Shown: positions 12,217 to 20,278 of the stretch, piece after piece
How the letters are laid out: every line of letters begins with the position of its first letter
Position numbering within the stretch: position 1 is the stretch's first letter
Source: a virus
Length of the DNA stretch: 28,556 bases
Reading direction: 5' to 3' (one strand)
IMG/VR virus record: IMGVR_UViG_3300032829_000033
Location: 1-28,556 of that record
The notes under the pieces: generated by a model
Database searches by the model: none
What the model was told of the DNA's origin: nothing
Seen by the model: only the letters and a program-made list of their open reading frames with translations
Translations under genes and position numbers: made by a program

Positions 12217-15200
12217 TATTCTGAATGCACTGAGCCAAAGAGTGAGTACGTGTAAAGCTCATTCTGGAAGTTCTCCGCAGGCCACGAAAGCTGAATCATG
12301 AGATTACGCATCCATGCCGGGTTGGACATGGTATCGAAGTACCAGCGGTCTGCATAAATCGTGCTCGACGTCAGCAAGTACGGCGGGTCGTTCACATTGC
12401 TGGTCAACGTGCTGAATGCGCCCGAAATCTCATCGCCCAGAATGCCTACTGTTGGATGGCTGCCCAGAGCCGGGCATTCCGTCGTGATGCTTACGATTTC
12501 CGCGCACTGATTCGGCTGGGCCAGGATGATAGAGCCGATGGTCAGATTCGCCGCATAATTCGAGCCGTTATCCTGATTCGTGGTCAAATCGCGTGTAAGT
12601 ATCTGCCCTGAGCTAGTGGGCCCGATGAGCAACTGGCGCACGCCCGGGGAAGTCTCGACCGACTGCACGCATTTACAGCCGCCAACAATCGTGGCGAAGG
12701 TTGACCATGCGAACCCTGATTCTGGCGGCGATAAGGGGCTGAGCCGATACCATCCTGTTGCCCCATCGCTAACGTAATAGGCAGAATCGGTGCCGAAAGA
12801 GTGCCATGTTACATAGCTGCTGCTCACGGTAAAGGCTGCCAGCTTGTCCGCAATCGGCAGCCCTGCCCACTGCACGCCCGAGGCAGGGTCAAGTATCTGG
12901 AATGTGTTATCCGATGCCAGCAACGCCGGCACTGAGCCGTTCACCGTAAAATTGTTCGGGCTCAATATGCCCGTATGCCCAAGGTAAAGAGTCGGTGTCA
13001 GCGGATTGCCGTTGCCATCAATTCCAGAACTGAGCCATATGTCGGCATTCGTGAAGAAGAAAATGCCCGCCGCGGAAGGCCAGAGCACGACCGGAGTCGA
13101 CGGCATCTGGAAGTAGTTGCCCGCGGACCATGATTCTGGCCCTACGCCTACTTCTTCCCCTTGCACCTGCGAATACTGCACAAATTCATTTGCAATGCCC
13201 CACATCCGCCCCAAGTGGTAAGTCAGGCCTATCAGATTGCTAGGCGGCGGTGCATTCGTACCTACCAAATCCGGCGAGATGAGATTATTCAGAATCGCCG
13301 CAGGCGCGGGCGGGTCTGGCGTGCTGTCAATGTAGGACCATGGCGCCCCAAGCAAAGGCGCAGGGATGGACGTCAGGAAGAATGGCACTGACGAACCCTG
13401 CACGGAGCGGTAGATGTTGATTGTGTCAACGCCATCCGTGGCATAGTTCGGGTCGCCAGCGCCACTGACTGAAATCGCGTTGCCGCCCTGCAGCACAATC
13501 TGTGAGGAAATCGGGGCCGCCGTCGATTCCTGCTTAGTCACTGAGTTCTTGTAACTGAACGTGTAAACCCAGTAGCTGGTATTTGCGGCCGTGACCGGCC
13601 CGGCATTCGTCCAGTTAATCCCATTGTCAATGGTCACCAGGCCGGGCTTTTCAACCGAACTGCTCGTTGCCCAAGTCGGCGCGGAGCCGCCGCTTTTCCC
13701 TGCCAAGGTCACGTTTTGCTGGAATCCGCTGGCATCAATGATGCTCGAGTTGGTAGCTACCAGAGTCGTATTCGTGACATTGCCTTGCGTATTGTAAGAA
13801 GGCGAACTATTGGCCGAACTGGTGCGCGTCACCTGATAGCCCACATTGGCCCAAGTCACCGTGCCATCTACGACTGTGCCGCCGAGAGTTTGCGGCCAGC
13901 TGATATTCGCGGTGGATGTGCCGCTGCTCGTGCCTGCAATGGTGCATTGGAACAGAAAGTAGTTCGTGAAGGTCTGGAAGGTATAGATCGGCAGGCCATT
14001 CTTGTAGTACAGCAGCTTTTTCTGCGTAGTCGTTACGGTAACGCCTATGTAACTGTTGATGGCATAGGCCGTAGTCGTGGCGCGCGTTGCCGAGCCCTCG
14101 CAAGTCCAAACTGCGCTTCCGTCTGCCGTCGTAACGCCGGGCGTGCTCGACCATACCGGCGGCGCTCCAGCCGTAGTTCCCGCAGTGGTCAAAAGTTGCA
14201 AATTGCCGTTTGAATCGACAATCACCGGCGCGGGCCAGTAGTATGTATTTGCAGCCCATGCTGTCCCAGCCGTTTGCAGCACATTGGCCACAGTTGGCGG
14301 ATTGAGCGGCCCTAAAATCCCCCAATTCTCAACAGATGGCCCTTTGCATGTCCAGGTGAGCACGCCATCTGAAGTTGTGGCTCCAATAGTCGTGCTCCAT
14401 GTCGGCGTGACGTTGCCGCTTGTTCCCTGCCCAGTTGTGACCGTGGCCGTGCCCGTATCTCCGCCATAGCCGACTGGAGTATGGACAAACGGAAAAAACA
14501 TCAGCGCCTGCTGTGACAATGGGGGCGTGCGATTCAGCACCGAACTGACAATGGCTTGCTGCCCATTCAGAAAAGACAAAGTAGTAAAGCCGCTGAGCGT
14601 AATTGTCTCGCCGGGCAGGTCCGTAAGCTGTTCTGCCGACCATTGGGCCGAAGTATTGCCCCAGACCAATTGGCATACGTTATTGGTCAGGATTGTGCCG
14701 AAAATCGTATTGCCCGGGAAGTTAATCTGCACGCCAGTCAACTGCTGCAGATTGTTATTCGGGTCAAGGATAGTGAAGCCGGTCTGGTACCTCGTAGTTG
14801 GCTGCCACGCGGGCGCCCAAACCCACTTCCACACTTCTGCCCCATCTCCGGCGTAAAGCGTATTGCCTACACTCTGGAAACTGGTCTGCCCCGCCGATGC
14901 CGCCTTGGTATACAGCGTTGTTTGCGTGCTCGGCCCGGTCGCATCGTAGACAGTCGCTGCAGAATCGGCAATGAGCCGGATTGTCTCAACTCCGCTGAGC
15001 GGATCCGTGACGCGGAACGGGTAAAACTCGTCAATTGCCGGGAAAGTTTGCGAATTGTAGACCGAAAGCCCCGGTCGCCGCGCCCAAGTCAGCCGAGTGG
15101 TCAATTCCATGTTCGATCCAGCCCAAACTGAGTCAAAGCGGGCGCCGGAATAGAACTTTTCGTATAAATACGGTACGCCAGCCTCGCGCAAAGGCCCGCG

Positions 15201-15299
15201 GTTCGTCCAAAGGCCCGTAAAGAAGCGGTTGATGTGCAGCGGAGCCCGTTTTTCGGGCTTATCCATCTGCGCGCCGGCTTGTGTCAGCGGACTAGGCAC
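12216..15299 (-). CDS. Large nozzle-like tail protein with fibre-type repeats, 1027 aa
   Basis: The start GTG 15299 overlaps the stop of the adaptor gene (TAGTG), with GGAAGG about 8 nt upstream; ATG 15266 is an alternative. Residues 20-160 contain a conserved opening (INRFFTGLWTNRGPL, ELTTRLTWARRPGLSVYN) resembling podovirus nozzle (tail tubular B) proteins: N-terminal flow of product-type phrases such as RRPG and repeated IRLIAD strands. Residues about 275-567 hold four copies of a P-x-W ... D-G-x-x-x-W repeat. The remainder is beta-rich with a propeller-like feel (GLTYHLGRMWGIAN, IFFFTNADIWLSSG). It probably forms the tail tip nozzle. Function is inferred from order and composition. Confidence 0.6.
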   Translation of the reverse strand: MPSPLTQAGAQMDKPEKRAPLHINRFFTGLWTNRGPLREAGVPYLYEKFYSGARFDSVWAGSNMELTTRLTWARRPGLSVYNSQTFPAIDEFYPFRVTDPLSGVETIRLIADSAATVYDATGPSTQTTLYTKAASAGQTSFQSVGNTLYAGDGAEVWKWVWAPAWQPTTRYQTGFTILDPNNNLQQLTGVQINFPGNTIFGTILTNNVCQLVWGNTSAQWSAEQLTDLPGETITLSGFTTLSFLNGQQAIVSSVLNRTPPLSQQALMFFPFVHTPVGYGGDTGTATVTTGQGTSGNVTPTWSTTIGATTSDGVLTWTCKGPSVENWGILGPLNPPTVANVLQTAGTAWAANTYYWPAPVIVDSNGNLQLLTTAGTTAGAPPVWSSTPGVTTADGSAVWTCEGSATRATTTAYAINSYIGVTVTTTQKKLLYYKNGLPIYTFQTFTNYFLFQCTIAGTSSGTSTANISWPQTLGGTVVDGTVTWANVGYQVTRTSSANSSPSYNTQGNVTNTTLVATNSSIIDASGFQQNVTLAGKSGGSAPTWATSSSVEKPGLVTIDNGINWTNAGPVTAANTSYWVYTFSYKNSVTKQESTAAPISSQIVLQGGNAISVSGAGDPNYATDGVDTINIYRSVQGSSVPFFLTSIPAPLLGAPWSYIDSTPDPPAPAAILNNLISPDLVGTNAPPPSNLIGLTYHLGRMWGIANEFVQYSQVQGEEVGVGPESWSAGNYFQMPSTPVVLWPSAAGIFFFTNADIWLSSGIDGNGNPLTPTLYLGHTGILSPNNFTVNGSVPALLASDNTFQILDPASGVQWAGLPIADKLAAFTVSSSYVTWHSFGTDSAYYVSDGATGWYRLSPLSPPESGFAWSTFATIVGGCKCVQSVETSPGVRQLLIGPTSSGQILTRDLTTNQDNGSNYAANLTIGSIILAQPNQCAEIVSITTECPALGSHPTVGILGDEISGAFSTLTSNVNDPPYLLTSSTIYADRWYFDTMSNPAWMRNLMIQLSWPAENFQNELYTYSLFGSVHSE
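13599..14477 (-). repeat. Four-copy beta repeat in the nozzle-like protein
   Basis: Residues about 275-567 contain four diverged copies ending in: PTWSTTIGATTSDGVLTW (299-316), PVWSSTPGVTTADGSAVW (381-398), ISWPQTLGGTVVDGTVTW (466-483), and PTWATSSSVEKPG...NGINW (541-563). The second copy has the fullest form, with W-A-A-N-T-x-Y upstream and NGNLQLLTTAGT before it. This is the carbohydrate-binding-like repeat common in phage tail proteins. Confidence 0.7.
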
Positions 15300-16003
15300 T
15301 AGATTTGCCTTCCGGCATAGCCTTGCTGCGTCTTATTTGCGCCGCGGACTGCTGCAAGGGTCACATTTTCCCATTGATTCATGAAAATAGCCTTGTCTTG
15401 CTCGGTCAGACCCTCAGAAACTGCCAAAAGTGAGGCAATAAACTTGGAATTGGCCACCTGAAACCGGGTATCATCGGCGAAAAGCTGCATCAGGGCCAGA
15501 AACCCCCAGTTGTAGATGTGCCCATACATGTCGGGTATCGTCCAAACGGTCGAAAGAGTAGTCATCAGCGGCGCGCGCTGCTGGTAAATCACCTTCACGG
15601 TGTAGGCCTGGTCCGGCGTGCCTGGCAGAAAGCGGAAAGTGATGTTCCCATTGTTGTCATCAAGGAACACGCCGATGCTATTAGCGCGCCCCGTGCCCGC
15701 ATCCTGCGTCAATTCCATTTTGATGGTCGGGATTTCGTAAACATTCCCGCTGCCATCGGTCACTGAGGCTTTCTCAATCCAGCCAAACGTTGCCAGTGAT
15801 TGCGGCGTGTCCGTGCTCGGCTGCGCAAACGATGCGACTGCGCGGTTCCATGGCCACTTGAACGGCGGCGCCAAAATGGTCTGCTGCACCAGATTCGCCG
15901 AAGTCAGGGCGGGTTCGCTGTTGAGCACGGCGGCGGGGCGACGCCCGATATAGAACGTCGCCCAATCGATTGAGTTTTGGATAGTGCGAGTGTTTGAGGC
16001 CAT
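15299..16003 (-). CDS. Head-tail adaptor-like protein (short paralogue), 234 aa
   Basis: ATG 16003 starts 3 nt after the stop of the 357-aa gene. It begins MASNTRTIQNSIDWATFYIG. Landmarks shared with the 357-aa neighbour are EPALTSANLV (30-39), a W-x-W-N motif (50-53), FGWIE (73-77), a strand (TVKVIYQQRAPLMTTLSTVW) and IPD followed by a G-F-x-A (156-170). Such alpha/beta proteins between portal/capsid and nozzle genes act as gatekeeper or tail-tube adaptors in podoviruses. The middle (IPTIKMELTQDAGTGRANSI) is where the neighbour carries a much longer insertion. Confidence 0.6.
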   Translation of the reverse strand: MASNTRTIQNSIDWATFYIGRRPAAVLNSEPALTSANLVQQTILAPPFKWPWNRAVASFAQPSTDTPQSLATFGWIEKASVTDGSGNVYEIPTIKMELTQDAGTGRANSIGVFLDDNNGNITFRFLPGTPDQAYTVKVIYQQRAPLMTTLSTVWTIPDMYGHIYNWGFLALMQLFADDTRFQVANSKFIASLLAVSEGLTEQDKAIFMNQWENVTLAAVRGANKTQQGYAGRQI

Positions 16004-16006
16004 AGG

Positions 16007-17080
16007 TTACATCGGCGGGGCGAACGGCCAAGCCGGGCCCGGGTTCGGGTAATCGTAGCCGCCCATAATATCGGTCGACGGAAAGGCGCCGTAAGTCTCC
16101 GGCTCGCGGTCGGCCTGCCCCATGGCGTCCATGATTGCCTTCTGCCAGAGCTGGTATTCAACTTGGAACTTGGCGCGTACCTTTTCTTCCGGCGAGCGCT
16201 GATAGCAGTAGGCTCTGAAGCCCTGCATGAAGTACTGCGAGAAATCGTCCGGAATCGGGTCTATGAATTGCCCGAGGGTCGAGAATCGCTGGGGCTTGTA
16301 TTGGCCGACAAGCATAACGAGCCACACAACGCCTCCAGAAGCTTCGATGGGGCTAAGACGTATGCCTTGTCCGTAAGGGTCTGCGACAGTCCATTGCACG
16401 GTGCCGTCTGCTGTATTTGTGCCCACTGCTGCACTTGCGGCAGGCCAGCTTGGGGCGATGCCCCCACACGTCCCATACTGTGTAAGGATTTGCAGGTTGC
16501 CGTTTGGGTCGATGATTTGCGTGATTGGATTCTGCGGAGTAACCGTAACGCCCACTGGATTGCCATACACTACCCCCGGCCCGGGATTCAGTTGCCCAGT
16601 GAGATTGGAATTAGGAACGGTTGCTGCCGACCCCCAAGTACCATATTGCATGTTGGCATTGTTCAGCCAGTTGGCCTGGTAAGGCCGTCCATAGGAGTTG
16701 GACGTCGGCAGCATCGCCTTCCCTACTTCCAGCGGAAACTTGCGCTTCGGAATGCAGCTCGAGTTGATGTCAATGATTACGCCAGACTCAAGCCAGCCCA
16801 GATTCGTCAGATTGGCAGGATTCGTCAGCCATGCCCCGTTTGCCTGTGCAGTTCCCCCGGAAGGGTAATCGTTCTGCCAGCCATTCGTGGCAAAGGGCGT
16901 GATGTTGAAAGAGTTCCATTTCCAGTTGTAGCGGCGGCTGCAGAGTTCGGCCATAACGATATTCGCAATCGTCAAGGCAGGCTCCATGGACGATCCGCCA
17001 GCCTGCAGAACAGGCTTAAGGTCGCCAAAGCGCATGGCGTCATCAATGCAATACTGCAGGCTCACCGTAGAACTGGGCAT
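16007..17080 (-). CDS. Head-tail adaptor-like protein (long paralogue with inserted repeat), 357 aa
   Basis: ATG 17080 is preceded by GGAG. It starts MPSSTVSLQYCIDDAMRFGD. EPALTIANIV (33-42), a W-K-W-N (53-56), LGWLE (94-98), VVWLVMLVGQYKPQRFSTLG (251-270) and IPDDFSQYFMQGFRA match the shorter protein next to it. Between them sits a Gly/Asn-rich segment (about 130-240), including one copy of the P-x-W ... D-G-x-x-W repeat (181-235) that also occurs four times in the nozzle-like protein. The C-terminal 60 residues are extended (QADREPETYGAFPSTDIMGG). It probably joins portal and tail. Confidence 0.65.
   Translation of the reverse strand: MPSSTVSLQYCIDDAMRFGDLKPVLQAGGSSMEPALTIANIVMAELCSRRYNWKWNSFNITPFATNGWQNDYPSGGTAQANGAWLTNPANLTNLGWLESGVIIDINSSCIPKRKFPLEVGKAMLPTSNSYGRPYQANWLNNANMQYGTWGSAATVPNSNLTGQLNPGPGVVYGNPVGVTVTPQNPITQIIDPNGNLQILTQYGTCGGIAPSWPAASAAVGTNTADGTVQWTVADPYGQGIRLSPIEASGGVVWLVMLVGQYKPQRFSTLGQFIDPIPDDFSQYFMQGFRAYCYQRSPEEKVRAKFQVEYQLWQKAIMDAMGQADREPETYGAFPSTDIMGGYDYPNPGPAWPFAPPM
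16376..16540 (-). repeat. Single fibre-type repeat inserted in the adaptor
   Basis: Residues 181-235 of the 357-aa protein (DPNGNLQILTQYGT, then APSWPAASAAVGTNTADG, TVQWTV) match repeat 2 of the nozzle-like protein (DSNGNLQLLTTAGT, PPVWSSTPGVTTADG, SAVWTC) in order and spacing. The shorter adaptor paralogue lacks it, so it looks like an insertion. Confidence 0.7.
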
Positions 17081-17082
17081 CT

Positions 17083-17727
17083 CTATTTCTCCACTAAGGC
17101 AACGCCAATCCCAGCCATGGCCAAAGCATTCGGCGGCAACTTGCCCAGATACTCGGCAAAGTCCGCATCATCCTTTTGCCGCTGCTTCTGCAAGGCGGGG
17201 ATATTGAACCGGATTGACCCGGCCAGTTCGCCGTTAGGCGTATCGAAGGTCTTGGCGGGCCACTTCAGCATCTCGTTGTATTCCTTCTCCTGCTGCACGT
17301 ACTCAATCAGCGACAGGCGCCCGTCGATGACCGCGCGCTTGCTCGGCATGTGCCATTCTTTCTGGCAGCGGAAGCACAAGCCGTAGACTTCCCCTGTGGG
17401 CAGTACCTGGCGAGCGACCGCATAGCCGTAAATGTCGCCATCGCCGTTCAGAATCCCCGGCATGCCGAGCCCGCCCGTTTTGTGCTTGCAGGCGCGGCGC
17501 TCCGATTCCTGGCGCTGCTGCTCAGCCTTGATGGATTCCGTCTTGGCCTTCGCCATGCGCTCTTTGGTTTCTTTCTGGTCAACGTATTCCTGATTCTGCG
17601 CCTGCACGACTTCCAGTTCGCGCTCTGCCTTCTGCAAGGCAACAATGGTCATGCGCCGCGAAATCTCTGCCTCGCTGAGAGAATCAATCGGTGCGCTCAA
17701 TAGTTCCTGAGTGGTTTTCGGTGCCAT
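17083..17727 (-). CDS. Coiled-coil protein with Cys/His cluster, 214 aa
   Basis: ATG 17727 is preceded by AAGGAG. The first 80 residues form a long charged helix, probably coiled coil (VALQKAERELEVVQAQNQEY, then KAEQQRQESERRA). C-K-H (80-82), then C-F-R-C (118-121) and H126, can make a zinc site around a small beta domain containing LPTGEVYGLCFRCQKEWHMP. The C-terminus is helical (FAEYLGKLPPNALAMAGIGV). I have seen similar C-x-H ... P-T-G ... C-x-R-C layouts in phage head-region proteins, but the function is unknown. Confidence 0.6.
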   Translation of the reverse strand: MAPKTTQELLSAPIDSLSEAEISRRMTIVALQKAERELEVVQAQNQEYVDQKETKERMAKAKTESIKAEQQRQESERRACKHKTGGLGMPGILNGDGDIYGYAVARQVLPTGEVYGLCFRCQKEWHMPSKRAVIDGRLSLIEYVQQEKEYNEMLKWPAKTFDTPNGELAGSIRFNIPALQKQRQKDDADFAEYLGKLPPNALAMAGIGVALVEK

Positions 17728-17736
17728 GGTTTCTCC

Positions 17737-18096
17737 TTAAAGCGTTGTGCCTACTCCCTGCACGCCAATGTTCGGATACTCAGTCGGCCCATTGATAGTG
17801 CCGAGCGTCCCCGTTCCTGCGGGGTTGTACGTCTGGAAATTGTTGAACGGCGTTGCCGGGTTGACGGCCGTCTTCGGCGCCGTGGCAAACGCTGTCGTGG
17901 TCTGGATGTTGGCCGTAGCCAGATTCGGCGTTGACGTCGTATAGGCTGCCAGACCATCCGCCGTGCCGCACACGCCCGGCTGCAGATTCGCGGCAATCGA
18001 CAGATACGGGCTCGAGTTCGGGTAGGCCGTGGAATACGTTGCGCCCGTGTTGGCGGTGTTAATCAGGGCTGCTGGATTCAATGCAGTCGATGACAT
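17737..18096 (-). CDS. Small capsid-adjacent protein, almost free of charge, 119 aa
   Basis: ATG 18096 has AGGAG 6 nt upstream, just beyond the terminator T-run. The 119 residues are Thr, Ala, Asn, Pro and Gly-rich (TANTGATYSTAYPNSSPYLS, then TPFNNFQTYNPAGTGTLGTI). Only one Asp, one Glu and one Lys are present, with no Arg or His. Such composition suits a beta-rich or extended protein on the outside of the capsid, such as decoration or cement. It is the first gene after the capsid gene. No family is recognised. Confidence 0.6.
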   Translation of the reverse strand: MSSTALNPAALINTANTGATYSTAYPNSSPYLSIAANLQPGVCGTADGLAAYTTSTPNLATANIQTTTAFATAPKTAVNPATPFNNFQTYNPAGTGTLGTINGPTEYPNIGVQGVGTTL

Positions 18097-18107
18097 GGAA
18101 TTCTCCT

Positions 18108-18145
18108 AAAAAACGGGGCGGAATCCCCTTCCCGAATCCCGCCCC
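18108..18145 (-). terminator. Intrinsic terminator behind the major capsid gene
   Basis: Read on the - strand, GGGGCGG then CCGCCCC form a perfect 7-bp GC stem (18139-18145 with 18115-18121) followed by G and six T (18108-18113). The loop is 17 nt. It begins 6 nt after the capsid stop codon and ends directly at the ribosome binding site of the next gene. This is the clearest terminator in the window. Confidence 0.75.
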
Positions 18146-18151
18146 AGGGGG

Positions 18152-19177
18152 TTAGCTGATATTCGACGGAGCATCAGCATAGCGGTAGCGCAAGGTCGTA
18201 TCAGGACCGAGCGAAGCCGCATACTTCAGGTTGTACGACGTCCAGCCACCGATCACGCCGACTGGGTCTGCCGCTGAGGTTGCAGGAGACTTTACCAGTT
18301 CGGTCGAGATGTTGCGCCATTCGCCTTCACCGATTTTCGCGCCTTCCTTTGCCCCAAGCGAGATGCCGAATGTGGCATTCTGCCCAAAAACGTATGTGCG
18401 GAAAGCGGTTACGCCGGTGTGGCTGAGATAGTTGGCGGTCTGCGTGACCATCTGGCACTGGTAAGCCCGAATGCCCGAAATGTCGAGAATCGGAGCTTCT
18501 TCGCCAGGCAGGTCGTACAGCATGTCACGGTCCTGAGAGCCGCGCACTGCCGCAAACTTGGCAATATCCGTGATGCCGCCGACTGAAGTATCATTCAGCG
18601 CGTCACCGGCTACAAACGGGTGAATCAGCATGCCGAAGCGGTTGGCTGCCTGGTCAAACGGCTTTACGCCGCGGCCCTGCAGGGATTGCACCATAGCCAC
18701 AAAGACCGTCTTCGACATGGTGACGTTGTAGGCAAGCGACAGAGCCGAAACCGAAGAATCGATTGAGGCGCCAGTGTCGACAACGTTGCGATGCACGGTG
18801 TTCAGCGACAATGCCGCGCGATAGGCGATTTCTTCTCTCAGGTTGCCGAGAGCGTCATCGATTGCAGTTTGCAGGGCGTAGTCGGAAAGCGAGATGTAAT
18901 CGCCGTACTGGCCGATAGTTGTGGTATTGGTAAGCACAGTCGGAGTCAAGCCGGAGCCGACAGTACCTTCCGAGATTTGGGCGGTGTTAGCGGCGAGGGG
19001 CTGGTACATGAACAATTCCAGCTTGTTGCCGGAGTTCATAGGCAGCGGGCGCCGCTCGGACAAGCGCAGGAACAGCGTCCATAACTTCAAGTTCTGGACG
19101 AAGTTACGGTCATAGAATGTGACCGTCGCTTGAGGCAGAGCATTGCTGGTCGTTGATGCTGGATTGTATCCAGACAT
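18152..19177 (-). CDS. Major capsid protein, N4-gp56 family-like, 341 aa
   Basis: ATG 19177 starts MSGYNPASTTSNALPQATVT. Residues 21-57 (FYDRNFVQNL, LRLSERRPLPMNSGNKLEL) match the start of N4-gp56-type capsid proteins: Y-x-R-x-L/F-x-x-N-L ... R-P-L-P-x-x-x-G-x-x-x-x-x. The following EGTVGSGLTPT (70-80) and then YGDYISLSDYALQTAIDD (91-108) are the E-G-x-T-P and Y-G-x-x-x-x-x-S-D signatures. It forms the icosahedral shell. The length is somewhat below the usual 350-400. It follows the scaffold gene, and an intrinsic terminator lies after it. No strong Shine-Dalgarno is visible before the ATG (GGGTAAAAGTCT). Confidence 0.85.
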   Translation of the reverse strand: MSGYNPASTTSNALPQATVTFYDRNFVQNLKLWTLFLRLSERRPLPMNSGNKLELFMYQPLAANTAQISEGTVGSGLTPTVLTNTTTIGQYGDYISLSDYALQTAIDDALGNLREEIAYRAALSLNTVHRNVVDTGASIDSSVSALSLAYNVTMSKTVFVAMVQSLQGRGVKPFDQAANRFGMLIHPFVAGDALNDTSVGGITDIAKFAAVRGSQDRDMLYDLPGEEAPILDISGIRAYQCQMVTQTANYLSHTGVTAFRTYVFGQNATFGISLGAKEGAKIGEGEWRNISTELVKSPATSAADPVGVIGGWTSYNLKYAASLGPDTTLRYRYADAPSNIS

Positions 19178-19235
19178 AGACTTTTACCCGGAATTGGTTA
19201 TGTCGGGAACCGGAAGGATGGGCTGTATGATTTCG

Positions 19236-19250
19236 GCGCTAGTCCAGCGC
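19236..19250 (-). other. Hairpin in the scaffold-capsid spacer
   Basis: GCGCT (19236-19240) and AGCGC (19246-19250) make a perfect 5-bp stem with a 5-nt loop, starting at the base after the scaffold stop codon (19251). No T-run follows, so full termination is unlikely. It may act as an mRNA 3' protection or processing element in a spacer (19178-19250) before the capsid gene. Confidence 0.3.
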
Positions 19251-20105
19251 TTACTTCTTCGGCCATTGCCCTGTTTCCTCATAGTACTTCTTGAGTTCTG
19301 CAGGGCTCATCATTGCGAGTTCTCTTGCGGACGGCCCCTTTTTGCGCACAGGCGTCCCGCTTCCGGAAGCGTTGCTCCTGTTCATCGCCAAGGGTATGGC
19401 CGTCTGGCTAGCCGCTGGTTTGGGAGGATCAATCCGAACCTCTGGGGCAGGGCTAGGTGCTGCTGTTGGGGGCTCAGGGGCGGCGAGCAATAGTCCATTG
19501 TCGCCAAGCTCCTTGTATGCCCGCTCGAAATTCTTGAGACTCAGAGCCAATCCGCGGCTCTTGATGTAATCCAGAATGGCCCGATTATTCTCCTCAAAGG
19601 CCACTACGTCTGGATGCGCTTCGGCAAACTGCTGCGCTTCGGCAATCACGCGATTCTTTTCCGCGGCGCGCGCCTGGATGACTTGCAATTCTGCCGCCTG
19701 CTTGGGCGAGAGGCCGGAAGTCGCCGTATGCAGTTCAATGTAAGCTTCCTGCACCTTCTCCGGATCCGCGAACTTGCGCGAAATCTCGAGCCGCTCAGCC
19801 GGCGTCAGTTCCCTGACTTTGGGCTCTGGGATGTCCTGATAGAGTTCGGCGCCTTCGGGCGGCGTGAAAGTTGAGGGTTCGAGAGTAACCTTTCGGGACA
19901 GTTCCCGAATCTTAAGCGTGCCGTTTGCAATCGCGGCCGCCATCTTATCCATGACTTCCTGCTCGGAATCGCCTTCATAAACGTGCGGTGCCCCAATAGG
20001 ATTTCCGGCCGCATCCTTGGGCTGTATCTCCCTGCGAATCTTGGTTTTCGGCTGCTCAACTACCGGGGCAGTCGCTTCTGGAACTGCGACAGGTTGCGTA
20101 CTCAT
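19251..20105 (-). CDS. Scaffold-like capsid assembly protein, 284 aa
   Basis: ATG 20105 is in an ATGA overlap with the small upstream gene. It starts MSTQPVAVPEATAPVVEQPK. The centre is charged and helical: RELTPAERLEISRKFADPEK, then LSPKQAAELQVIQARAAEKN. It continues with AEAQQFAEAHPDVVAFEENN and LALSLKNFERAYKELGDNG, matching a common phage assembly protein pattern (F-x-x-x-H-P-D-Y/V ... E-N-x-x-x-I-x-x-Y ... N-x-x-x-A-x-x-x-L). The C-terminus is basic (PVRKKGPSARELAMMSPAEL). The position immediately before the capsid gene and the helical, charged make-up fit a scaffold. Confidence 0.7.
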   Translation of the reverse strand: MSTQPVAVPEATAPVVEQPKTKIRREIQPKDAAGNPIGAPHVYEGDSEQEVMDKMAAAIANGTLKIRELSRKVTLEPSTFTPPEGAELYQDIPEPKVRELTPAERLEISRKFADPEKVQEAYIELHTATSGLSPKQAAELQVIQARAAEKNRVIAEAQQFAEAHPDVVAFEENNRAILDYIKSRGLALSLKNFERAYKELGDNGLLLAAPEPPTAAPSPAPEVRIDPPKPAASQTAIPLAMNRSNASGSGTPVRKKGPSARELAMMSPAELKKYYEETGQWPKK

Positions 20106-20278
20106 TTCGATTCCACCTCTGCGCGCCTCTTTTTATTGAAAATGACACATGCAATCGCATGTGCATCTACCGGATATTCCGGCTTGCGCAGACTGCATAG
20201 GCAGTCATAAGCGCGTTCCTTTTCGGCTTGTTCTCGCCAGTAGCGCTCAATGCCAGTTTCTTCGGTCGCCGTACTCAT
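20102..20278 (-). CDS. Hypothetical protein, 58 aa
   Basis: ATG 20278 to TGA 20102-20104 encodes 58 residues starting MSTATEETGIERYWREQAEK. It overlaps its neighbours by 4 nt at both ends (ATGA on each side), which argues that it is a real coupled gene. The end is basic (VIFNKKRRAEVESK). Cys-Leu-Cys in the middle (DCLCSLRKPEYPVDAHAIAC) might bind a metal. Family unknown. Confidence 0.65.
   Translation of the reverse strand: MSTATEETGIERYWREQAEKERAYDCLCSLRKPEYPVDAHAIACVIFNKKRRAEVESK

Noticed and set aside
16163-17386. 407-aa open frame on the + strand, antisense to the adaptor and coiled-coil genes
   Set aside because: It is fully antisense to two well-supported genes, crosses their boundary, is Arg/Pro/Cys-rich without recognisable motifs and has no context as a gene.
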